Positions 8,822 to 18,009 of a stretch of 59,798 nucleotides of DNA are shown piece after piece; position 1 is the first letter of the stretch; every line of letters begins with the position of its first letter. The stretch is from the NCBI GenBank assembly GCA_016280855.1, contig JAEEHP010000182.1, positions 1-59,798 on the forward strand, written 5' to 3'. A program made the position numbers and the translations under genes. This stretch comes from Bacteroidaceae bacterium (GTDB lineage Bacteria > Bacteroidota > Bacteroidia > Bacteroidales > Bacteroidaceae). The notes below the pieces were generated by a model that did not search any database, had not been told where the DNA came from, and saw only the letters and a program-made list of their open reading frames with translations.

Positions 8822-10210
8822 ATGTTTGCCCACAACCGTTTCACATCGCTTCTTCTCATCGTGCTGACGCTATCGTGCACGATATTCTGCACGATGGGTT
8901 GCACGAGCCGCACAACGGACGATCCCGCCGCGGCACTACGGGCAGCTGAAGACTTGCACACCTCTGCACCTGACAGCGTGAAGGCTTACGAGGATCTGCT
9001 GCGCAAGGCAATACACTTAGCCGAGCATCAACAGGAATGGGGCACCTGTGCAAGGGCTTACCTGCTGCTGTCGGCACAACTGCAATGGACCAACGAACAG
9101 GAAGCCTTTGCCTTAGCCGAGCAGGCGCTGCAAGCGGTCGCGAAATCGCACGCCGACATGGATGAGCTACGGATTCTGAAACAGGAAATTTTGCTGGCTA
9201 AGGCCGGTCTGTACGAACAGACAGAAGATACTGCGCGCGCTCGTTCCTTATATTATCAATGTCTCTCGGACAGCGCGACGCGCAACGTGGCGTTGGGACA
9301 CCTCGCCAATCTAAGTCTTGCCGAGGGCAACGCCGCCGAGGCTTTACGTTTGGCGCGTCAGATGACCTTCGAAGGTTATGACTCGCTGAGCCTCGAGCCG
9401 TACTTCATCCTGGCCAATTGCTACCTGCAATGCGACTCTCTGACACAGGCCCGTCAGATCTACACCCACCTGCTCTCGTATCCTAACAGCAAGACGCGCT
9501 ACGCCGCTCAACGCCACCTGACCGAGATTGCCATCCAGCAGCAGTCGCTCAGCGCGCTGCCGTCACTCGTGGATTCCGCATTCTCCAGCGCCGAGGCGGT
9601 GTTCTTCGAAGCGCTACAACAGAAGGAGGAGTACTTCCGCGCCACGCTGGAGCAGGAGCATCGCGCCGAACGCCTCGTCTATCACCAGCGGTTGGCGGCA
9701 TGGGTGTTGGCCGGCGTCGTGATGCTCGCCCTGCTGACGGTCGCCTTCCTCATCACCCTGTCGCGCCATCGCCGTCAGATGCAAGCCCAACGCTTGCGCG
9801 CCGAACAGCGTGAGCGCGAGCTGGCCGAGGAACGGCTTGCTCAGCAGGCACAGAAGATACAGCTTCTGCAGCGGTTTATCCTCGATAAAAGCGAGGTATT
9901 GCAGCGTCTGCGCCAGGAAGGCGACCACAAGAAACAGATCAGCCAAAAGGAATGGCTCGACGTCGAGCAGATGCTCGACAGCACCACCGACGGCTTCGTC
10001 AACAGACTGCGCACACGCCATCCGGAATTCCGCGAAGAGGACATACAACTATGCATGCTCACCCGCATGAACCTCTCCAATCAAGTCATCTCAAACATCT
10101 ATCTCATCACCGTGTCGGCGGTCAAGCACCGCAAGCTCAAGCTGAAGAAAGAAGGCTTTGGCGAATGCGACCCCGATCGGCCGTTGGATGATGTTCTCTT
10201 AAGCATATAG
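8822..10210 (+). CDS. Membrane-anchored TPR protein with C-terminal helix-turn-helix-like domain
   Basis: 462 residues. A lipoprotein-type or cleavable signal (hydrophobic stretch then MGC-TS) is followed by about 260 residues of TPR-like helical repeats (AEDLHTSAP, ALAEQALQAV, YYQCLSDSA). Next come one transmembrane helix (AWVLAGVVMLALLTVAFLI), a charged coiled coil (Arg/Glu/Gln-rich) and a C-terminal segment EEDIQLCMLTRMNLSNQVIS...VKHRKLKLKK. That last part resembles the LuxR-like HTH found at the end of Bacteroidales TPR regulators. Such proteins are thought to sense envelope state and regulate genes from the membrane. The start at 8822 is chosen because the region before it overlaps the promoter. 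It lies 6 bp before the next gene, so the three genes are probably one operon. Confidence 0.7.
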   Translation: MFAHNRFTSLLLIVLTLSCTIFCTMGCTSRTTDDPAAALRAAEDLHTSAPDSVKAYEDLLRKAIHLAEHQQEWGTCARAYLLLSAQLQWTNEQEAFALAEQALQAVAKSHADMDELRILKQEILLAKAGLYEQTEDTARARSLYYQCLSDSATRNVALGHLANLSLAEGNAAEALRLARQMTFEGYDSLSLEPYFILANCYLQCDSLTQARQIYTHLLSYPNSKTRYAAQRHLTEIAIQQQSLSALPSLVDSAFSSAEAVFFEALQQKEEYFRATLEQEHRAERLVYHQRLAAWVLAGVVMLALLTVAFLITLSRHRRQMQAQRLRAEQRERELAEERLAQQAQKIQLLQRFILDKSEVLQRLRQEGDHKKQISQKEWLDVEQMLDSTTDGFVNRLRTRHPEFREEDIQLCMLTRMNLSNQVISNIYLITVSAVKHRKLKLKKEGFGECDPDRPLDDVLLSI

Positions 10211-10216
10211 ACTCGC

Positions 10217-11020
10217 ATGAACATACTGGGAATCATCATGATGCAAGTGATTACGATGTTTCAGCCCGAAGCCATCTTCGAAACAGGGTCGGGCGGAAGC
10301 CTCGACGCTGTGGAAACGTGTTGCGGCGAGACGAGCATCCGCGTGCGTTTCCCATCAGAAGCAGCCCTCCTGTGGGATGTGCCGCCGACGGCCTATCTCT
10401 CCGACGAGACCGACGTTCATCACCCCCTGCTGCGCAGCGAAGCTTCCGGCAACGACTGGCTGCTCGTCTTCGAAGCACTGCCGCCGACGACACGCGTGTT
10501 CGACCTGGTCGCTGACAATGCCCATCGATGGATAGGCATACACAGCGGCATCCGCTCCATACACTTCCCCACCGTGCGCCCGCAGTTCGATGAAAACGCA
10601 AAAATCGATGATTCCATCGATAGAATTATCCACAACTACTGCTTCGAGGAAGTGCTTAGCAACGATAGCCTCTACGCCATCGCCAAGGCACGATTACCAC
10701 AGCTACGCGACTATGTCGTGTGGAAATGGAAGCTGAGCGCCCATGAAGCCTTTGTGCTCCGTCGCAATCAGGAGCGCTACCAGCCGACATCACCATCACA
10801 TGCAGCCAATACGCTGTCGCATCACGAGCTGTCGGCCACGCCACGCTACGTTCCCGCCGCGCCTCCCAAGCGCAAGAACTTCTTCCAACGCCTCTTCGGC
10901 TCATCCAAGAAAAAGAAGGAGAAGGAACAGGAAGCTGCCCCGACGAACAAGCCGCGGCCGCTGTCGCGCTTCGAACAGAAGATGTTACAAGAAAACAGAA
11001 CGCAACCGATTAAAAAATAA
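10217..11020 (+). CDS. Uncharacterised protein with basic C-terminal tail
   Basis: 267 residues, not recognised. The N-terminal two-thirds is acidic and mixed alpha/beta without a signal peptide or a clear membrane helix. From about 190 on the chain becomes low-complexity and strongly basic, with a K-rich run near 'FFQRLFGSSKKKKEKE' and a proline-rich linker, as in disordered nucleic-acid- or membrane-binding tails. It lies 6 bp after the TPR regulator and 5 bp before the 1436-aa gene, so it is surely cotranscribed and probably works with one of them, for example as a cytosolic partner of the regulator. Function is not assigned. Confidence 0.6.
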   Translation: MNILGIIMMQVITMFQPEAIFETGSGGSLDAVETCCGETSIRVRFPSEAALLWDVPPTAYLSDETDVHHPLLRSEASGNDWLLVFEALPPTTRVFDLVADNAHRWIGIHSGIRSIHFPTVRPQFDENAKIDDSIDRIIHNYCFEEVLSNDSLYAIAKARLPQLRDYVVWKWKLSAHEAFVLRRNQERYQPTSPSHAANTLSHHELSATPRYVPAAPPKRKNFFQRLFGSSKKKKEKEQEAAPTNKPRPLSRFEQKMLQENRTQPIKK

Positions 11021-11025
11021 GCAAG

Positions 11026-14000
11026 ATGAAATACACCGCCTTCCAGGCCTCTGTGCGCCAAGCTGCACGCCGCCTAATGACTTTTGCTGCCCTTGTGCTG
11101 TCTGTCAGCGCCCTTCATGCGCAGACGACCTTCACCGCTCGCATCGTGGATGCCGAGACGGGCGAGGCGTTGCCACTCGTCGGCGTGTACGTCAACGAGG
11201 AGAACAACACGCTGACCAACTTCGACGGCGAGTTCAGCATCACCGCCGACTCCGCCGATCTGGTACGCCTGACGTGTATCGGCCGCGAGACCATGATGCT
11301 GCGTGCCGGAACGCTGACCCCGACCATTAAGATGAGAATGCTGACCGCGACATTGTCCGAGGTGACGGTGACCGCTATCGAGGGAATACTGACGCAGGTG
11401 GCCAAGAAGACGGAGAAGGCTTTCAACCGCAAGAAATCGAAGACGGCACAGTATTTCTACCGTCAGACATCGGTGTTCACGCAGCGCCAGGACATCGTGG
11501 AGGCTTTCGTCTACGCACATTCGGCCGTGAACCTGCGCGACCTTACGTTCCTCACCGGGCGCCACGGCCTGCTCACACAGGCCGCTTGGGAGCGCTCGAA
11601 CATCAGCGATATGAACCTGCACCACATCCTGGAGCTGGGGCCGATGACCTTCGATGCTAACTTCTGGAAACAGCTGACAACGCCGCTGCCCAAAAAGACC
11701 ACCATCACCAACCGCATCAACAAGCTGACCTACATCGACTATTTCCAGAAGTACTATGACATCACGTTCGAGGAGGCAGCTGACGGCGATCAGCAGCTCT
11801 TCATCGTTCATTTCCAACGACGTGAGGACGTGGAGATCAAGCAACCCGTCATGACGGGCACGCTCTACGTGGACCGCGCCACGCTCAACCCCCTGGCCTT
11901 CGACGGTCAGGTGGAAAACATGAAACTCAGCTTCGGAAAGGGAGGTCTGCGCAGTGCCACAGTGGTGCCGGTAACACTCGACTACCACCTCGACTACCGC
12001 TACGACCACAAATACCCCGAGGTGGCCGACCTGTCGATGCAGGCTAAGTGGGGCGACTTCCAGACGCGCACAATGCTCTTCAATGTCGAAGGTCAGACGC
12101 GCCTGACGCGACGTCAGCTTAGGAAGAAGTCCAAACGTGTGCGTGAGAATATGCTCTCCTCCATCGCCGAGGCAGGCTACGACAGCACCTTCTGGGCCAA
12201 CAACGAGGTCATCAAACGCACCGCCGAGGAGATGGCCATCGCCCAGGGCTCGGTGGATCTCGCACAGGCTCGCCTGGACAGCCTCGCCGCCTACCAGGCC
12301 TCGCTGTCGCCCCTCGCCCGCTTCTCCGACCGCATCGAACGCTTCGGCCAGGCCATTCCGCAGGAGAAAGTCTATGTCCACATGGACAACACCGGCTACT
12401 TCCTCGGCGACACCATCTGGTTCGCGGCCTACACCCGTCGCACCAACGACGACCAGCCGAGCCGCATCTCCAAGGTGCTGTATGCCGAGCTGTGGAACCA
12501 CGACGGCTACCTCGTCGAGCGCAAACTGGTGGAGATGAAGGACGGCCGTGGCAGCGGCTTCTTCGAGCTGCCCGACACGCTCTACTCCGGTTACTTTGAA
12601 CTGCGAGCCTACACGCGCTGGCAGCTCAACTGGGGCCAGACGGAGCACTACCACGCATGGCACACCGAATACATGTTCTACAACAAGGCGATGGCCAAGG
12701 ACTTCTTCCGCGACTACGAGAAACTCTACTCGCGCGTGTTCCCTGTTTATGACAAGCCTAAGCAAGAGGGCGATTTCTACAAGGACATGACCTTCCGCCC
12801 TCTGCGCCGATATTTCAAGAGCGCACCGAAGGAGCCCGAGCTGCGCCTTTCGCTGTTCCCCGAAGGTGGCAACCTCGTCGCCGGAGTGCCTTGCCGCATA
12901 GCCTTCGAAGCAGCCACTTCGGAGGGCGAAGTCAAGGAAGGCACGCTTACCTTGATCGTGAAAAAGGAAAAGGCGGTGAGCGAAAAGACGAAAAAAGGAA
13001 AAGGCAGAACGACCGAAACCATAAAAGACAAGGAATTACTCAGCGTGCGCACCGAGAACCGCGGCCGAGGCACCTTCACCTTCACGCCACAGGTAGGTGG
13101 GAAATACGAGGCCGTGTTCACACCCGACGAGCAGCCCAAGAACGCCAAGAAGCCGCTCACCGTCAGTCAGGACATCAAGGACATCAAGGCCGAGGGCGTA
13201 GCCCTGCAAGTGTATCGCGACACCACCACCGGCGACTGGAACTTTGACATCGCCGCAGCAGGACAGGCTGCCCAGACGCCGCTCGGCATCACCGTGATGA
13301 ACGAAGGTAAGCTCGTACACTTTGAAGAGATAAGAGATGAGAGATTAGAGATAAGAGATGAGAGATTAGAGATTAAAGATGAGCCATCTCTCACCACACA
13401 TCTCACATCCCACATCTCCACCCCCGGTGTTCATCAAGTCACCGTCTTCGACTCCATCGGCCACATCTACGCCGACCGCCTCTTCTTCGTCACCACGCCC
13501 GAGCTGACACAGCCCACACTGCAGTTCACAGGTCAGAAGGAGCAGTACGAGCCTTTCGAGGCCATCGACTTCGACGTCACTTCAGCCCACCTGATGCCCG
13601 AGCAGACAGTGTCGCTTACCGTACGCGACGCCGTTCATGCCGACAACACCTTCGACAGCGGCAACATCATGACCGAGATGCTCTTAGCCTCCGAGATCAA
13701 AGGCTTCGTGCCACAGCCCGACTACTTCTTCGAACGCGATGACGAAGAACACCGCAGAGCCCTCGACCTATTGATGATGACGCAAGGCTGGCGACGCTTC
13801 AACTGGCAGGAGATAGCCATACGCGGAGCATGGGAAATCACACACCCCGCCGAACACACGCAGATCGTCACCGGCACCGTCAACCGCTATTGGGTCGCAG
13901 AAGACTTCTTTAACCAAGTTGATGTCGATCATGAGCGCTTCATGACCGAACAGGCCCCATCGTTGACTGAGCAACAGAATATACCGCTCTTCAATGCAGA

Positions 14001-15336
14001 TGGACGACCTACGGCTTTCAAAGATAATATGCTCTCGGGCTTTGGACGACCTAATATGGCATGGAATCTCAGCCCCATCTACGAACAGCGCAGTAATATC
14101 GGCGCCATCAGCGACACGTGGCACGGCATCTTCTCCAACCAAGGCCACAGTTGGGACAACACCGACTACAACCAACTGAGCTTCAAAACTAATGCCGCCT
14201 ATCGTAAAGGCCTAAAACAGCAACAGCAGCTCGCCGCACGGCGATACATCGAGACCGGCACGGTGAAGAAGGAAGTGCGTGTGCACGCTGAATTTGTCAA
14301 TCTCTACGACGAGCGGAACACACTTGTCGGCGAAACCGAGACCACGAAAGGCGCGTTCCAGATCGACCTGCCGCGATTCGACGGACAATGCGTCTTCTTC
14401 CTGGGCGCAGCGGACACAACCCTATGGAAGAAGAAATGGGAAGGCTTCCACCGGCGCAAACCTTATACATGGATACAGATGGACACCTACAACGAGTACG
14501 ACCTCATGGCCCAACGTTTACCCGACTACCCTGAATACTACGTGCGTCTGAACTTCCCCTATCCACGTTGGATCAAGCCATATACCTACTATCAGGTACA
14601 CAATGCGCCGCTACGCGACACCACCTACCTCTCGCCACGGTTACTGACTGACGGCACTCACTTGCTCGACCAGATCACTGTTCGTGCCCGTCACGGCGGA
14701 CTCCGACACATCGACTTCTCCAAACCAGCCTACGTCATCGATGCCTACGAAGCACTGAACTTAGGGTTGGATGCGGGAGTCATCACCCCCTCTTCTAATC
14801 CTTACTGCGCTGCCATAGGCGCCGCCAGAGCACTCGTCTCAGATATGGCCCAGCATCGCCATTGGGAAGTCAAGACCTACAACGAAAACATGGGAGAGGG
14901 CTATTGGTGGGGACCATTGGAACGATTGCGTTTCTACCTACTGACCAACATCGATAAGATATATATCTATACAGACTACTCGCCACGCCGCGAGGGTGAC
15001 GAACGCTTTGATCAAGACAACCAACCAATCGTGGCCATTGACCTACGACGTTATCCCGACAAGAGCCAGCGCGTCGTCTATCGCGACCGTCGCTATATCC
15101 TCGACGGATTCGCCTTCCAGGAGGATTTCTACCACCCCGACTACCGACGCAACCCGCCCAAGGAGGGACAAAAGGACTACCGACGCACGCTCTACTGGAA
15201 TCCCGACCTCAAGCTCGATGCCAACGGACGTGCCCACGTCCATCTCTTCAACAACTCACAGCGCACCACCATCGCCATCGATGCCGCAGGACAAACTGCG
15301 GAAGGAGGACTGCTGTATAGCGGAGACAAGAATTAA
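11026..15336 (+). CDS. Large secreted protein with carboxypeptidase-regulatory-like and MG2-like domains
   Basis: 1436 residues with a signal peptide ending near A-L-H-A-Q (33). Residues about 35-115 form a CarboxypepD_reg-like domain (TARIVDAETGEALPLVGVYV...TNFDGEFSI), which in Bacteroidetes often precedes TonB-dependent or surface proteins. Around 440-560 is a macroglobulin-like segment (EKVYVHMDNTGYFLGDTIWF, YSGYFELRAYTRW), and further beta-rich domains follow to the C-terminus. It lacks a TonB-receptor barrel. It is probably a periplasmic or outer-membrane-associated protein with a stack of Ig-like domains, comparable to bacterial alpha-2-macroglobulin-like proteins. No thioester motif was seen. 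Two in-frame insertions stand out: a Lys-rich stretch at 12961-13035 and the 21-bp repeat at 13327-13389. It is last in a three-gene operon and convergent with the sulfatase. Confidence 0.75.
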   Translation: MKYTAFQASVRQAARRLMTFAALVLSVSALHAQTTFTARIVDAETGEALPLVGVYVNEENNTLTNFDGEFSITADSADLVRLTCIGRETMMLRAGTLTPTIKMRMLTATLSEVTVTAIEGILTQVAKKTEKAFNRKKSKTAQYFYRQTSVFTQRQDIVEAFVYAHSAVNLRDLTFLTGRHGLLTQAAWERSNISDMNLHHILELGPMTFDANFWKQLTTPLPKKTTITNRINKLTYIDYFQKYYDITFEEAADGDQQLFIVHFQRREDVEIKQPVMTGTLYVDRATLNPLAFDGQVENMKLSFGKGGLRSATVVPVTLDYHLDYRYDHKYPEVADLSMQAKWGDFQTRTMLFNVEGQTRLTRRQLRKKSKRVRENMLSSIAEAGYDSTFWANNEVIKRTAEEMAIAQGSVDLAQARLDSLAAYQASLSPLARFSDRIERFGQAIPQEKVYVHMDNTGYFLGDTIWFAAYTRRTNDDQPSRISKVLYAELWNHDGYLVERKLVEMKDGRGSGFFELPDTLYSGYFELRAYTRWQLNWGQTEHYHAWHTEYMFYNKAMAKDFFRDYEKLYSRVFPVYDKPKQEGDFYKDMTFRPLRRYFKSAPKEPELRLSLFPEGGNLVAGVPCRIAFEAATSEGEVKEGTLTLIVKKEKAVSEKTKKGKGRTTETIKDKELLSVRTENRGRGTFTFTPQVGGKYEAVFTPDEQPKNAKKPLTVSQDIKDIKAEGVALQVYRDTTTGDWNFDIAAAGQAAQTPLGITVMNEGKLVHFEEIRDERLEIRDERLEIKDEPSLTTHLTSHISTPGVHQVTVFDSIGHIYADRLFFVTTPELTQPTLQFTGQKEQYEPFEAIDFDVTSAHLMPEQTVSLTVRDAVHADNTFDSGNIMTEMLLASEIKGFVPQPDYFFERDDEEHRRALDLLMMTQGWRRFNWQEIAIRGAWEITHPAEHTQIVTGTVNRYWVAEDFFNQVDVDHERFMTEQAPSLTEQQNIPLFNADGRPTAFKDNMLSGFGRPNMAWNLSPIYEQRSNIGAISDTWHGIFSNQGHSWDNTDYNQLSFKTNAAYRKGLKQQQQLAARRYIETGTVKKEVRVHAEFVNLYDERNTLVGETETTKGAFQIDLPRFDGQCVFFLGAADTTLWKKKWEGFHRRKPYTWIQMDTYNEYDLMAQRLPDYPEYYVRLNFPYPRWIKPYTYYQVHNAPLRDTTYLSPRLLTDGTHLLDQITVRARHGGLRHIDFSKPAYVIDAYEALNLGLDAGVITPSSNPYCAAIGAARALVSDMAQHRHWEVKTYNENMGEGYWWGPLERLRFYLLTNIDKIYIYTDYSPRREGDERFDQDNQPIVAIDLRRYPDKSQRVVYRDRRYILDGFAFQEDFYHPDYRRNPPKEGQKDYRRTLYWNPDLKLDANGRAHVHLFNNSQRTTIAIDAAGQTAEGGLLYSGDKN
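13327..13389 (+). repeat. In-frame 21-bp tandem repeat, 2.7 copies, inside the 1436-aa gene
   Basis: Two identical 21-bp units (13327-13347, 13348-13368) plus a partial third encode E-I-R-D-E-R-L repeats. They are followed by a short ACATCTCACATCCC-type repeat. The unit matches that in the aminopeptidase at 4701-4742. Confidence 0.8.
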
Positions 15337-15468
15337 CTCTCCATTTCTCCAGATTCTCTGCGTTTCAGCGCATCCGCGTTGAAATAAAAACGGTCATGAA
15401 GGGTTAAGCGTCCCTTCGAGCCGAGGGTATTGTTTGAAAAGAAAAAACATCTGATGTTGGATTAAACG

Positions 15469-17136
15469 TCAACGGCAGGGATCGTCGTATTGGATCTGCA
15501 GCAGTTCGAGGCGACGGTGGAGTTGGCGTTGGAGGGCTTCGTAGCCGGGCTGGCCATAAAGGTTGTGGAGTTCGTGGGGATCGGTCTTGAGGTCGAAGAG
15601 CTCCCAGGCGTTGACATCGTGACCGTAGAAATGGATGAGCTTATAGCGGTCGGTACGGATGCCATAATGGCGACGCACGTCGTGCTCGGCGGGATATTCG
15701 TAGTAATGGTAGTAGATGGCGTCGCGCCAATGGCGGATCTTCTGCTTGTCGGCCTTAGTGGCAGCTTTGCCGCGAAGTAGAGGCAGGAGCGATACGCCCT
15801 GAATGTCGGCAGGTATGGGGACACCGGCGAGGTCGAGGAAGGTGGGGGCGTAGTCGATATTTTGCACCATTTCATCGATGATTCCGCGGCGTTCATAGCC
15901 CTTGGGCAGGCGCATGACAAGGGGCGTGGAGAGGCTCTCTTCGTACATGAAGCGTTTGTCGAACCACCCATGTTCTCCCATGTAGAACCCTTGGTCAGAG
16001 GTATAGACGACGAGGGTGTTGTCGAGGAGTCCCTTAGCCTCGAGGTAGTCGAGCACGCGCCCCACCTCAACATCGAGCGCATGGACCACCTTAGCATAAT
16101 CGCGCATATAGCGCTGGTATTTCCACTCGAGGAGTTCTGCATCACGTGAGCCTTCGACGCTGCTCTGAGCCTGGCGGGGCAGGAAGTTGTAGTCGGTGCC
16201 CCATTTCTGGTAGAAGCGCTCGGAGAGAGGAACGTAGAAGGCATCGTAGCGCTGGCGCTCGGTTGGCGAGAGGCGTCCGATCATGCGTTCGTAAGAACCG
16301 GAGAGGCGAGTGGAAGGGGTGGCATCATGGCTGACGAACATCTTGGTGTCATAGACGATGTCCATGTCCTTGCCGATCTCCATCTCGGTGCGTGCAGCAG
16401 CCTGACGGGTGGCGTAGTCGTCATGGAACTCGGGCGGGAGGGTGAAGGTGGTGTCCTCGTAGCGCTCGATGTCATCGAGGGCGGGCAGCCAGGCGCGGTG
16501 GCAGGCTTTATGATGGATGAAGAGGGCAAAGGGCTTTATTGATTGATGATTGAGGATTGGGGATTGGGGATTGTTGATTGACAACTGTTGATTGACAACT
16601 GTTGAATGTTGATCCAGCCACGCGAGGGCTTTGTCGGTAATGAGGCTTGTGACGTAGCCGCTATCGACGACTTGGCGGCCGTCCATGTGGATGAAGGCGG
16701 GATTATAGTAGTCGCCCTGTGCCGGCAGTATCTCCCAGTGGTCGAAGCCTGTAGGCGTGCTAACGAGGTGCCATTTGCCAATGAGGCAGGTCTCGTAGCC
16801 GGCAGCACGAAGGAGCTTGGGCATGGTCTGTTGCGAGCCGTCGAAGATGCCGTGCTCGTTGTTGGTGAAACCGTTCTTGTGACTGTGCTTGCCCGTCAGC
16901 ATACAGGCACGGCTTGGACCGGACAGGGAGTTGGCCACGAAGCTATGGGTGAAACGCACGCCGTCAGCGGCGATACGGTCGAGGTTGGGTGTCGATACGA
17001 AACGGGTGTCATAGCACGACATCATCTGCGCCGTGTGGTCGTCGGTCATGATATAGACGATGTTGGGACGCACGCTTTGAGCCAGCAGCGAGGCGGGTGC
17101 GGCAGCGAGGAAAAGGGCGAGGGAGGAACGGGACAT
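15469..17136 (-). CDS. Secreted sulfatase, S-type catalytic site
   Basis: 555-residue type I sulfatase. After a signal peptide (MSRSSLALFL...LLAQ) the chain reads NIVYIMTDDHT, whose D32-D33 are metal ligands. The active-site motif is S72-G-P-S-R, a serine-type sequence that needs anaerobic radical-SAM maturation to formylglycine. A further metal-site segment SDQGFYMGEHG lies about two-thirds along. The start at 17136 is preferred because the 32 codons upstream in frame are made of the intergenic repeat at 17141-17226 and would spoil the signal peptide. An internal in-frame repeat tract (16540-16612) encodes an Asn/Gln/Ser-rich loop absent from typical sulfatases. Substrate is unknown; host glycans or plant polysaccharides are plausible given the neighbouring glycosidases. 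Confidence 0.9.
   Translation of the reverse strand: MSRSSLALFLAAAPASLLAQSVRPNIVYIMTDDHTAQMMSCYDTRFVSTPNLDRIAADGVRFTHSFVANSLSGPSRACMLTGKHSHKNGFTNNEHGIFDGSQQTMPKLLRAAGYETCLIGKWHLVSTPTGFDHWEILPAQGDYYNPAFIHMDGRQVVDSGYVTSLITDKALAWLDQHSTVVNQQLSINNPQSPILNHQSIKPFALFIHHKACHRAWLPALDDIERYEDTTFTLPPEFHDDYATRQAAARTEMEIGKDMDIVYDTKMFVSHDATPSTRLSGSYERMIGRLSPTERQRYDAFYVPLSERFYQKWGTDYNFLPRQAQSSVEGSRDAELLEWKYQRYMRDYAKVVHALDVEVGRVLDYLEAKGLLDNTLVVYTSDQGFYMGEHGWFDKRFMYEESLSTPLVMRLPKGYERRGIIDEMVQNIDYAPTFLDLAGVPIPADIQGVSLLPLLRGKAATKADKQKIRHWRDAIYYHYYEYPAEHDVRRHYGIRTDRYKLIHFYGHDVNAWELFDLKTDPHELHNLYGQPGYEALQRQLHRRLELLQIQYDDPCR
16540..16612 (-). repeat. In-frame simple-sequence tract within the sulfatase
   Basis: Short words of the type GATTGATGATTGAG, GGGGATT and GATTGACAACTGTT are repeated in tandem. 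They are read in frame as a Gln/Asn/Ser/Ile-rich loop. The CAATCATCAATCA word recurs at 46412-46440 at the end of an oxidoreductase gene in the polyene operon. Confidence 0.7.
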
Positions 17137-17140
17137 GGGG

Positions 17141-17226
17141 GAGTTGAAAGTTGGAAATTGAAAGTTGAAAGTTCTTCGCAAGCGAAGCGTCGCAAGCGCC
17201 GAGCGGATAGTTAAGAGTTGAGAGAG
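17141..17226. repeat. Dispersed intergenic repeat, copy 1
   Basis: GTTGAAAGTT words followed by a conserved core AGTTCTTCGCAAGCG...GCAAGCG-CGGAGCG-like sequence (17170-17205). A second copy, same orientation, lies at 21819-21960 with core at about 21872-21912. Confidence 0.75.
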
Positions 17227-17274
17227 TATCAATTATACATTATCAATTATTCATTAAATATTTTGTTTCGGGTA

Positions 17275-17282
17275 CAAAGATA
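17275..17282 (-). promoter_or_regulatory. -7 promoter element of the sulfatase
   Basis: The reverse strand reads TATCTTTG, about 139 bp before the chosen start codon. The transcript leader would therefore carry the repeat at 17141-17226. Confidence 0.65.
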
Positions 17283-17399
17283 ATGAAAAGTGGGTAATAA
17301 AATGCTGTGAAGGAGTGAAAAAGGATGTAAAAAGCATAAAAAAGAGGGGAAAATGAAAAAAAGTTCATCAATCATCCCTCGTAAATCATAAATAATGCT

Positions 17400-17407
17400 T
17401 ACCTTTG
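17400..17407 (+). promoter_or_regulatory. -7 promoter element of rplS
   Basis: TACCTTTG, 92 bp upstream of the rplS start. Confidence 0.7.
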
Positions 17408-17499
17408 CGCCCGCTTTCCGCGTGGGTCGCTGGTAGGATGCAGAGTTCCCTATTATGCCCATGCCGGACCGACAACAACAATTTAACCCATTTACAACA

Positions 17500-17865
17500 A
17501 TGGCAGATTTAATCAAAATTGCTGAAGAAGCATTTGCTACGGGCAAGACTTATCCCAAGTTCAAGGCCGGTGACACGGTGACCGTGGCTTACAAAATTGT
17601 CGAGGGTAACAAGGAGCGTATCCAGCTGTATCGCGGTGTTTGCATCAAGATCAGCGGTCATGGCGACCAGAAGCGCTTCACGGTTCGCAAGATGAGCGGC
17701 ACCGTCGGTGTCGAGCGCATCTTCCCCATCACGAGCCCCAACATCGACAGCATCACGATCAACAAGGTCGGTAAGGTGCGTCGTGCCAAGCTCTACTACC
17801 TGCGTGGCCTCACTGGCAAGAAAGCTCGCATCGCCGAGAAGAAGGTCAACAAGGTCGAGGAATAA
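17500..17865 (+). CDS. rplS: 50S ribosomal protein L19
   Basis: 121-residue protein of the 50S subunit near the 30S interface. Typical features are the N-terminal helix [12 protein letters not shown], the barrel with [16 protein letters not shown], '[11 protein letters not shown]', the [12 protein letters not shown] strand, and the basic '[20 protein letters not shown]' end. An in-frame ATG at 17455 exists, but 17500 gives the normal L19 N-terminus. It is monocistronic with its own promoter and a strong terminator. Confidence 0.97.
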   Translation: MADLIKIAEEAFATGKTYPKFKAGDTVTVAYKIVEGNKERIQLYRGVCIKISGHGDQKRFTVRKMSGTVGVERIFPITSPNIDSITINKVGKVRRAKLYYLRGLTGKKARIAEKKVNKVEE

Positions 17866-17894
17866 ACCGCAGGTAATACCTCAAAGACAACGAG

Positions 17895-17933
17895 AAAGGG
17901 TTGTGTCGAACGAACGACACAACCCCTTTTTTT
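17895..17933 (+). terminator. Intrinsic terminator of rplS
   Basis: 11-bp perfect stem GGGTTGTGTCG (17898-17908) / CGACACAACCC (17915-17925), 6-base loop, then a run of T residues. Confidence 0.92.
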
Positions 17934-17990
17934 GATGGAACATGGCACATTCTTCTTTTATACAACGAATTTTTTCTTGCCCTATAACAG

Positions 17991-17998
17991 TATCTTTG
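17991..17998 (+). promoter_or_regulatory. Orphan -7 promoter element
   Basis: TATCTTTG on the plus strand, beyond the rplS terminator, with no plus-strand gene downstream. A structured sequence (18010-18056) follows at once, and it points antisense into the 3' end of the S1-domain gene. Confidence 0.45.
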
Positions 17999-18009
17999 CC
18001 ACGAGGCAG

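Larger units (their letters stand above)
17137..17499. other. Divergent intergenic region between sulfatase and rplS
   Basis: 363 bp without a convincing gene. It holds the GAAAGTTG repeat element (17141-17226), the sulfatase promoter (17275-17282, reverse) and the rplS promoter (17400-17407, forward), with AT-rich sequence in between. Confidence 0.7.

Noticed and set aside
11074..12765. Long minus-strand open frame opposite the 1436-aa gene
   Set aside because: It has no recognisable domain, its composition mirrors the plus-strand codons, and the plus strand has a signal peptide and clear domains.
17136..17232. Upstream start for the sulfatase
   Set aside because: The extra 32 codons come from the intergenic repeat and precede a good signal peptide that starts at 17136.
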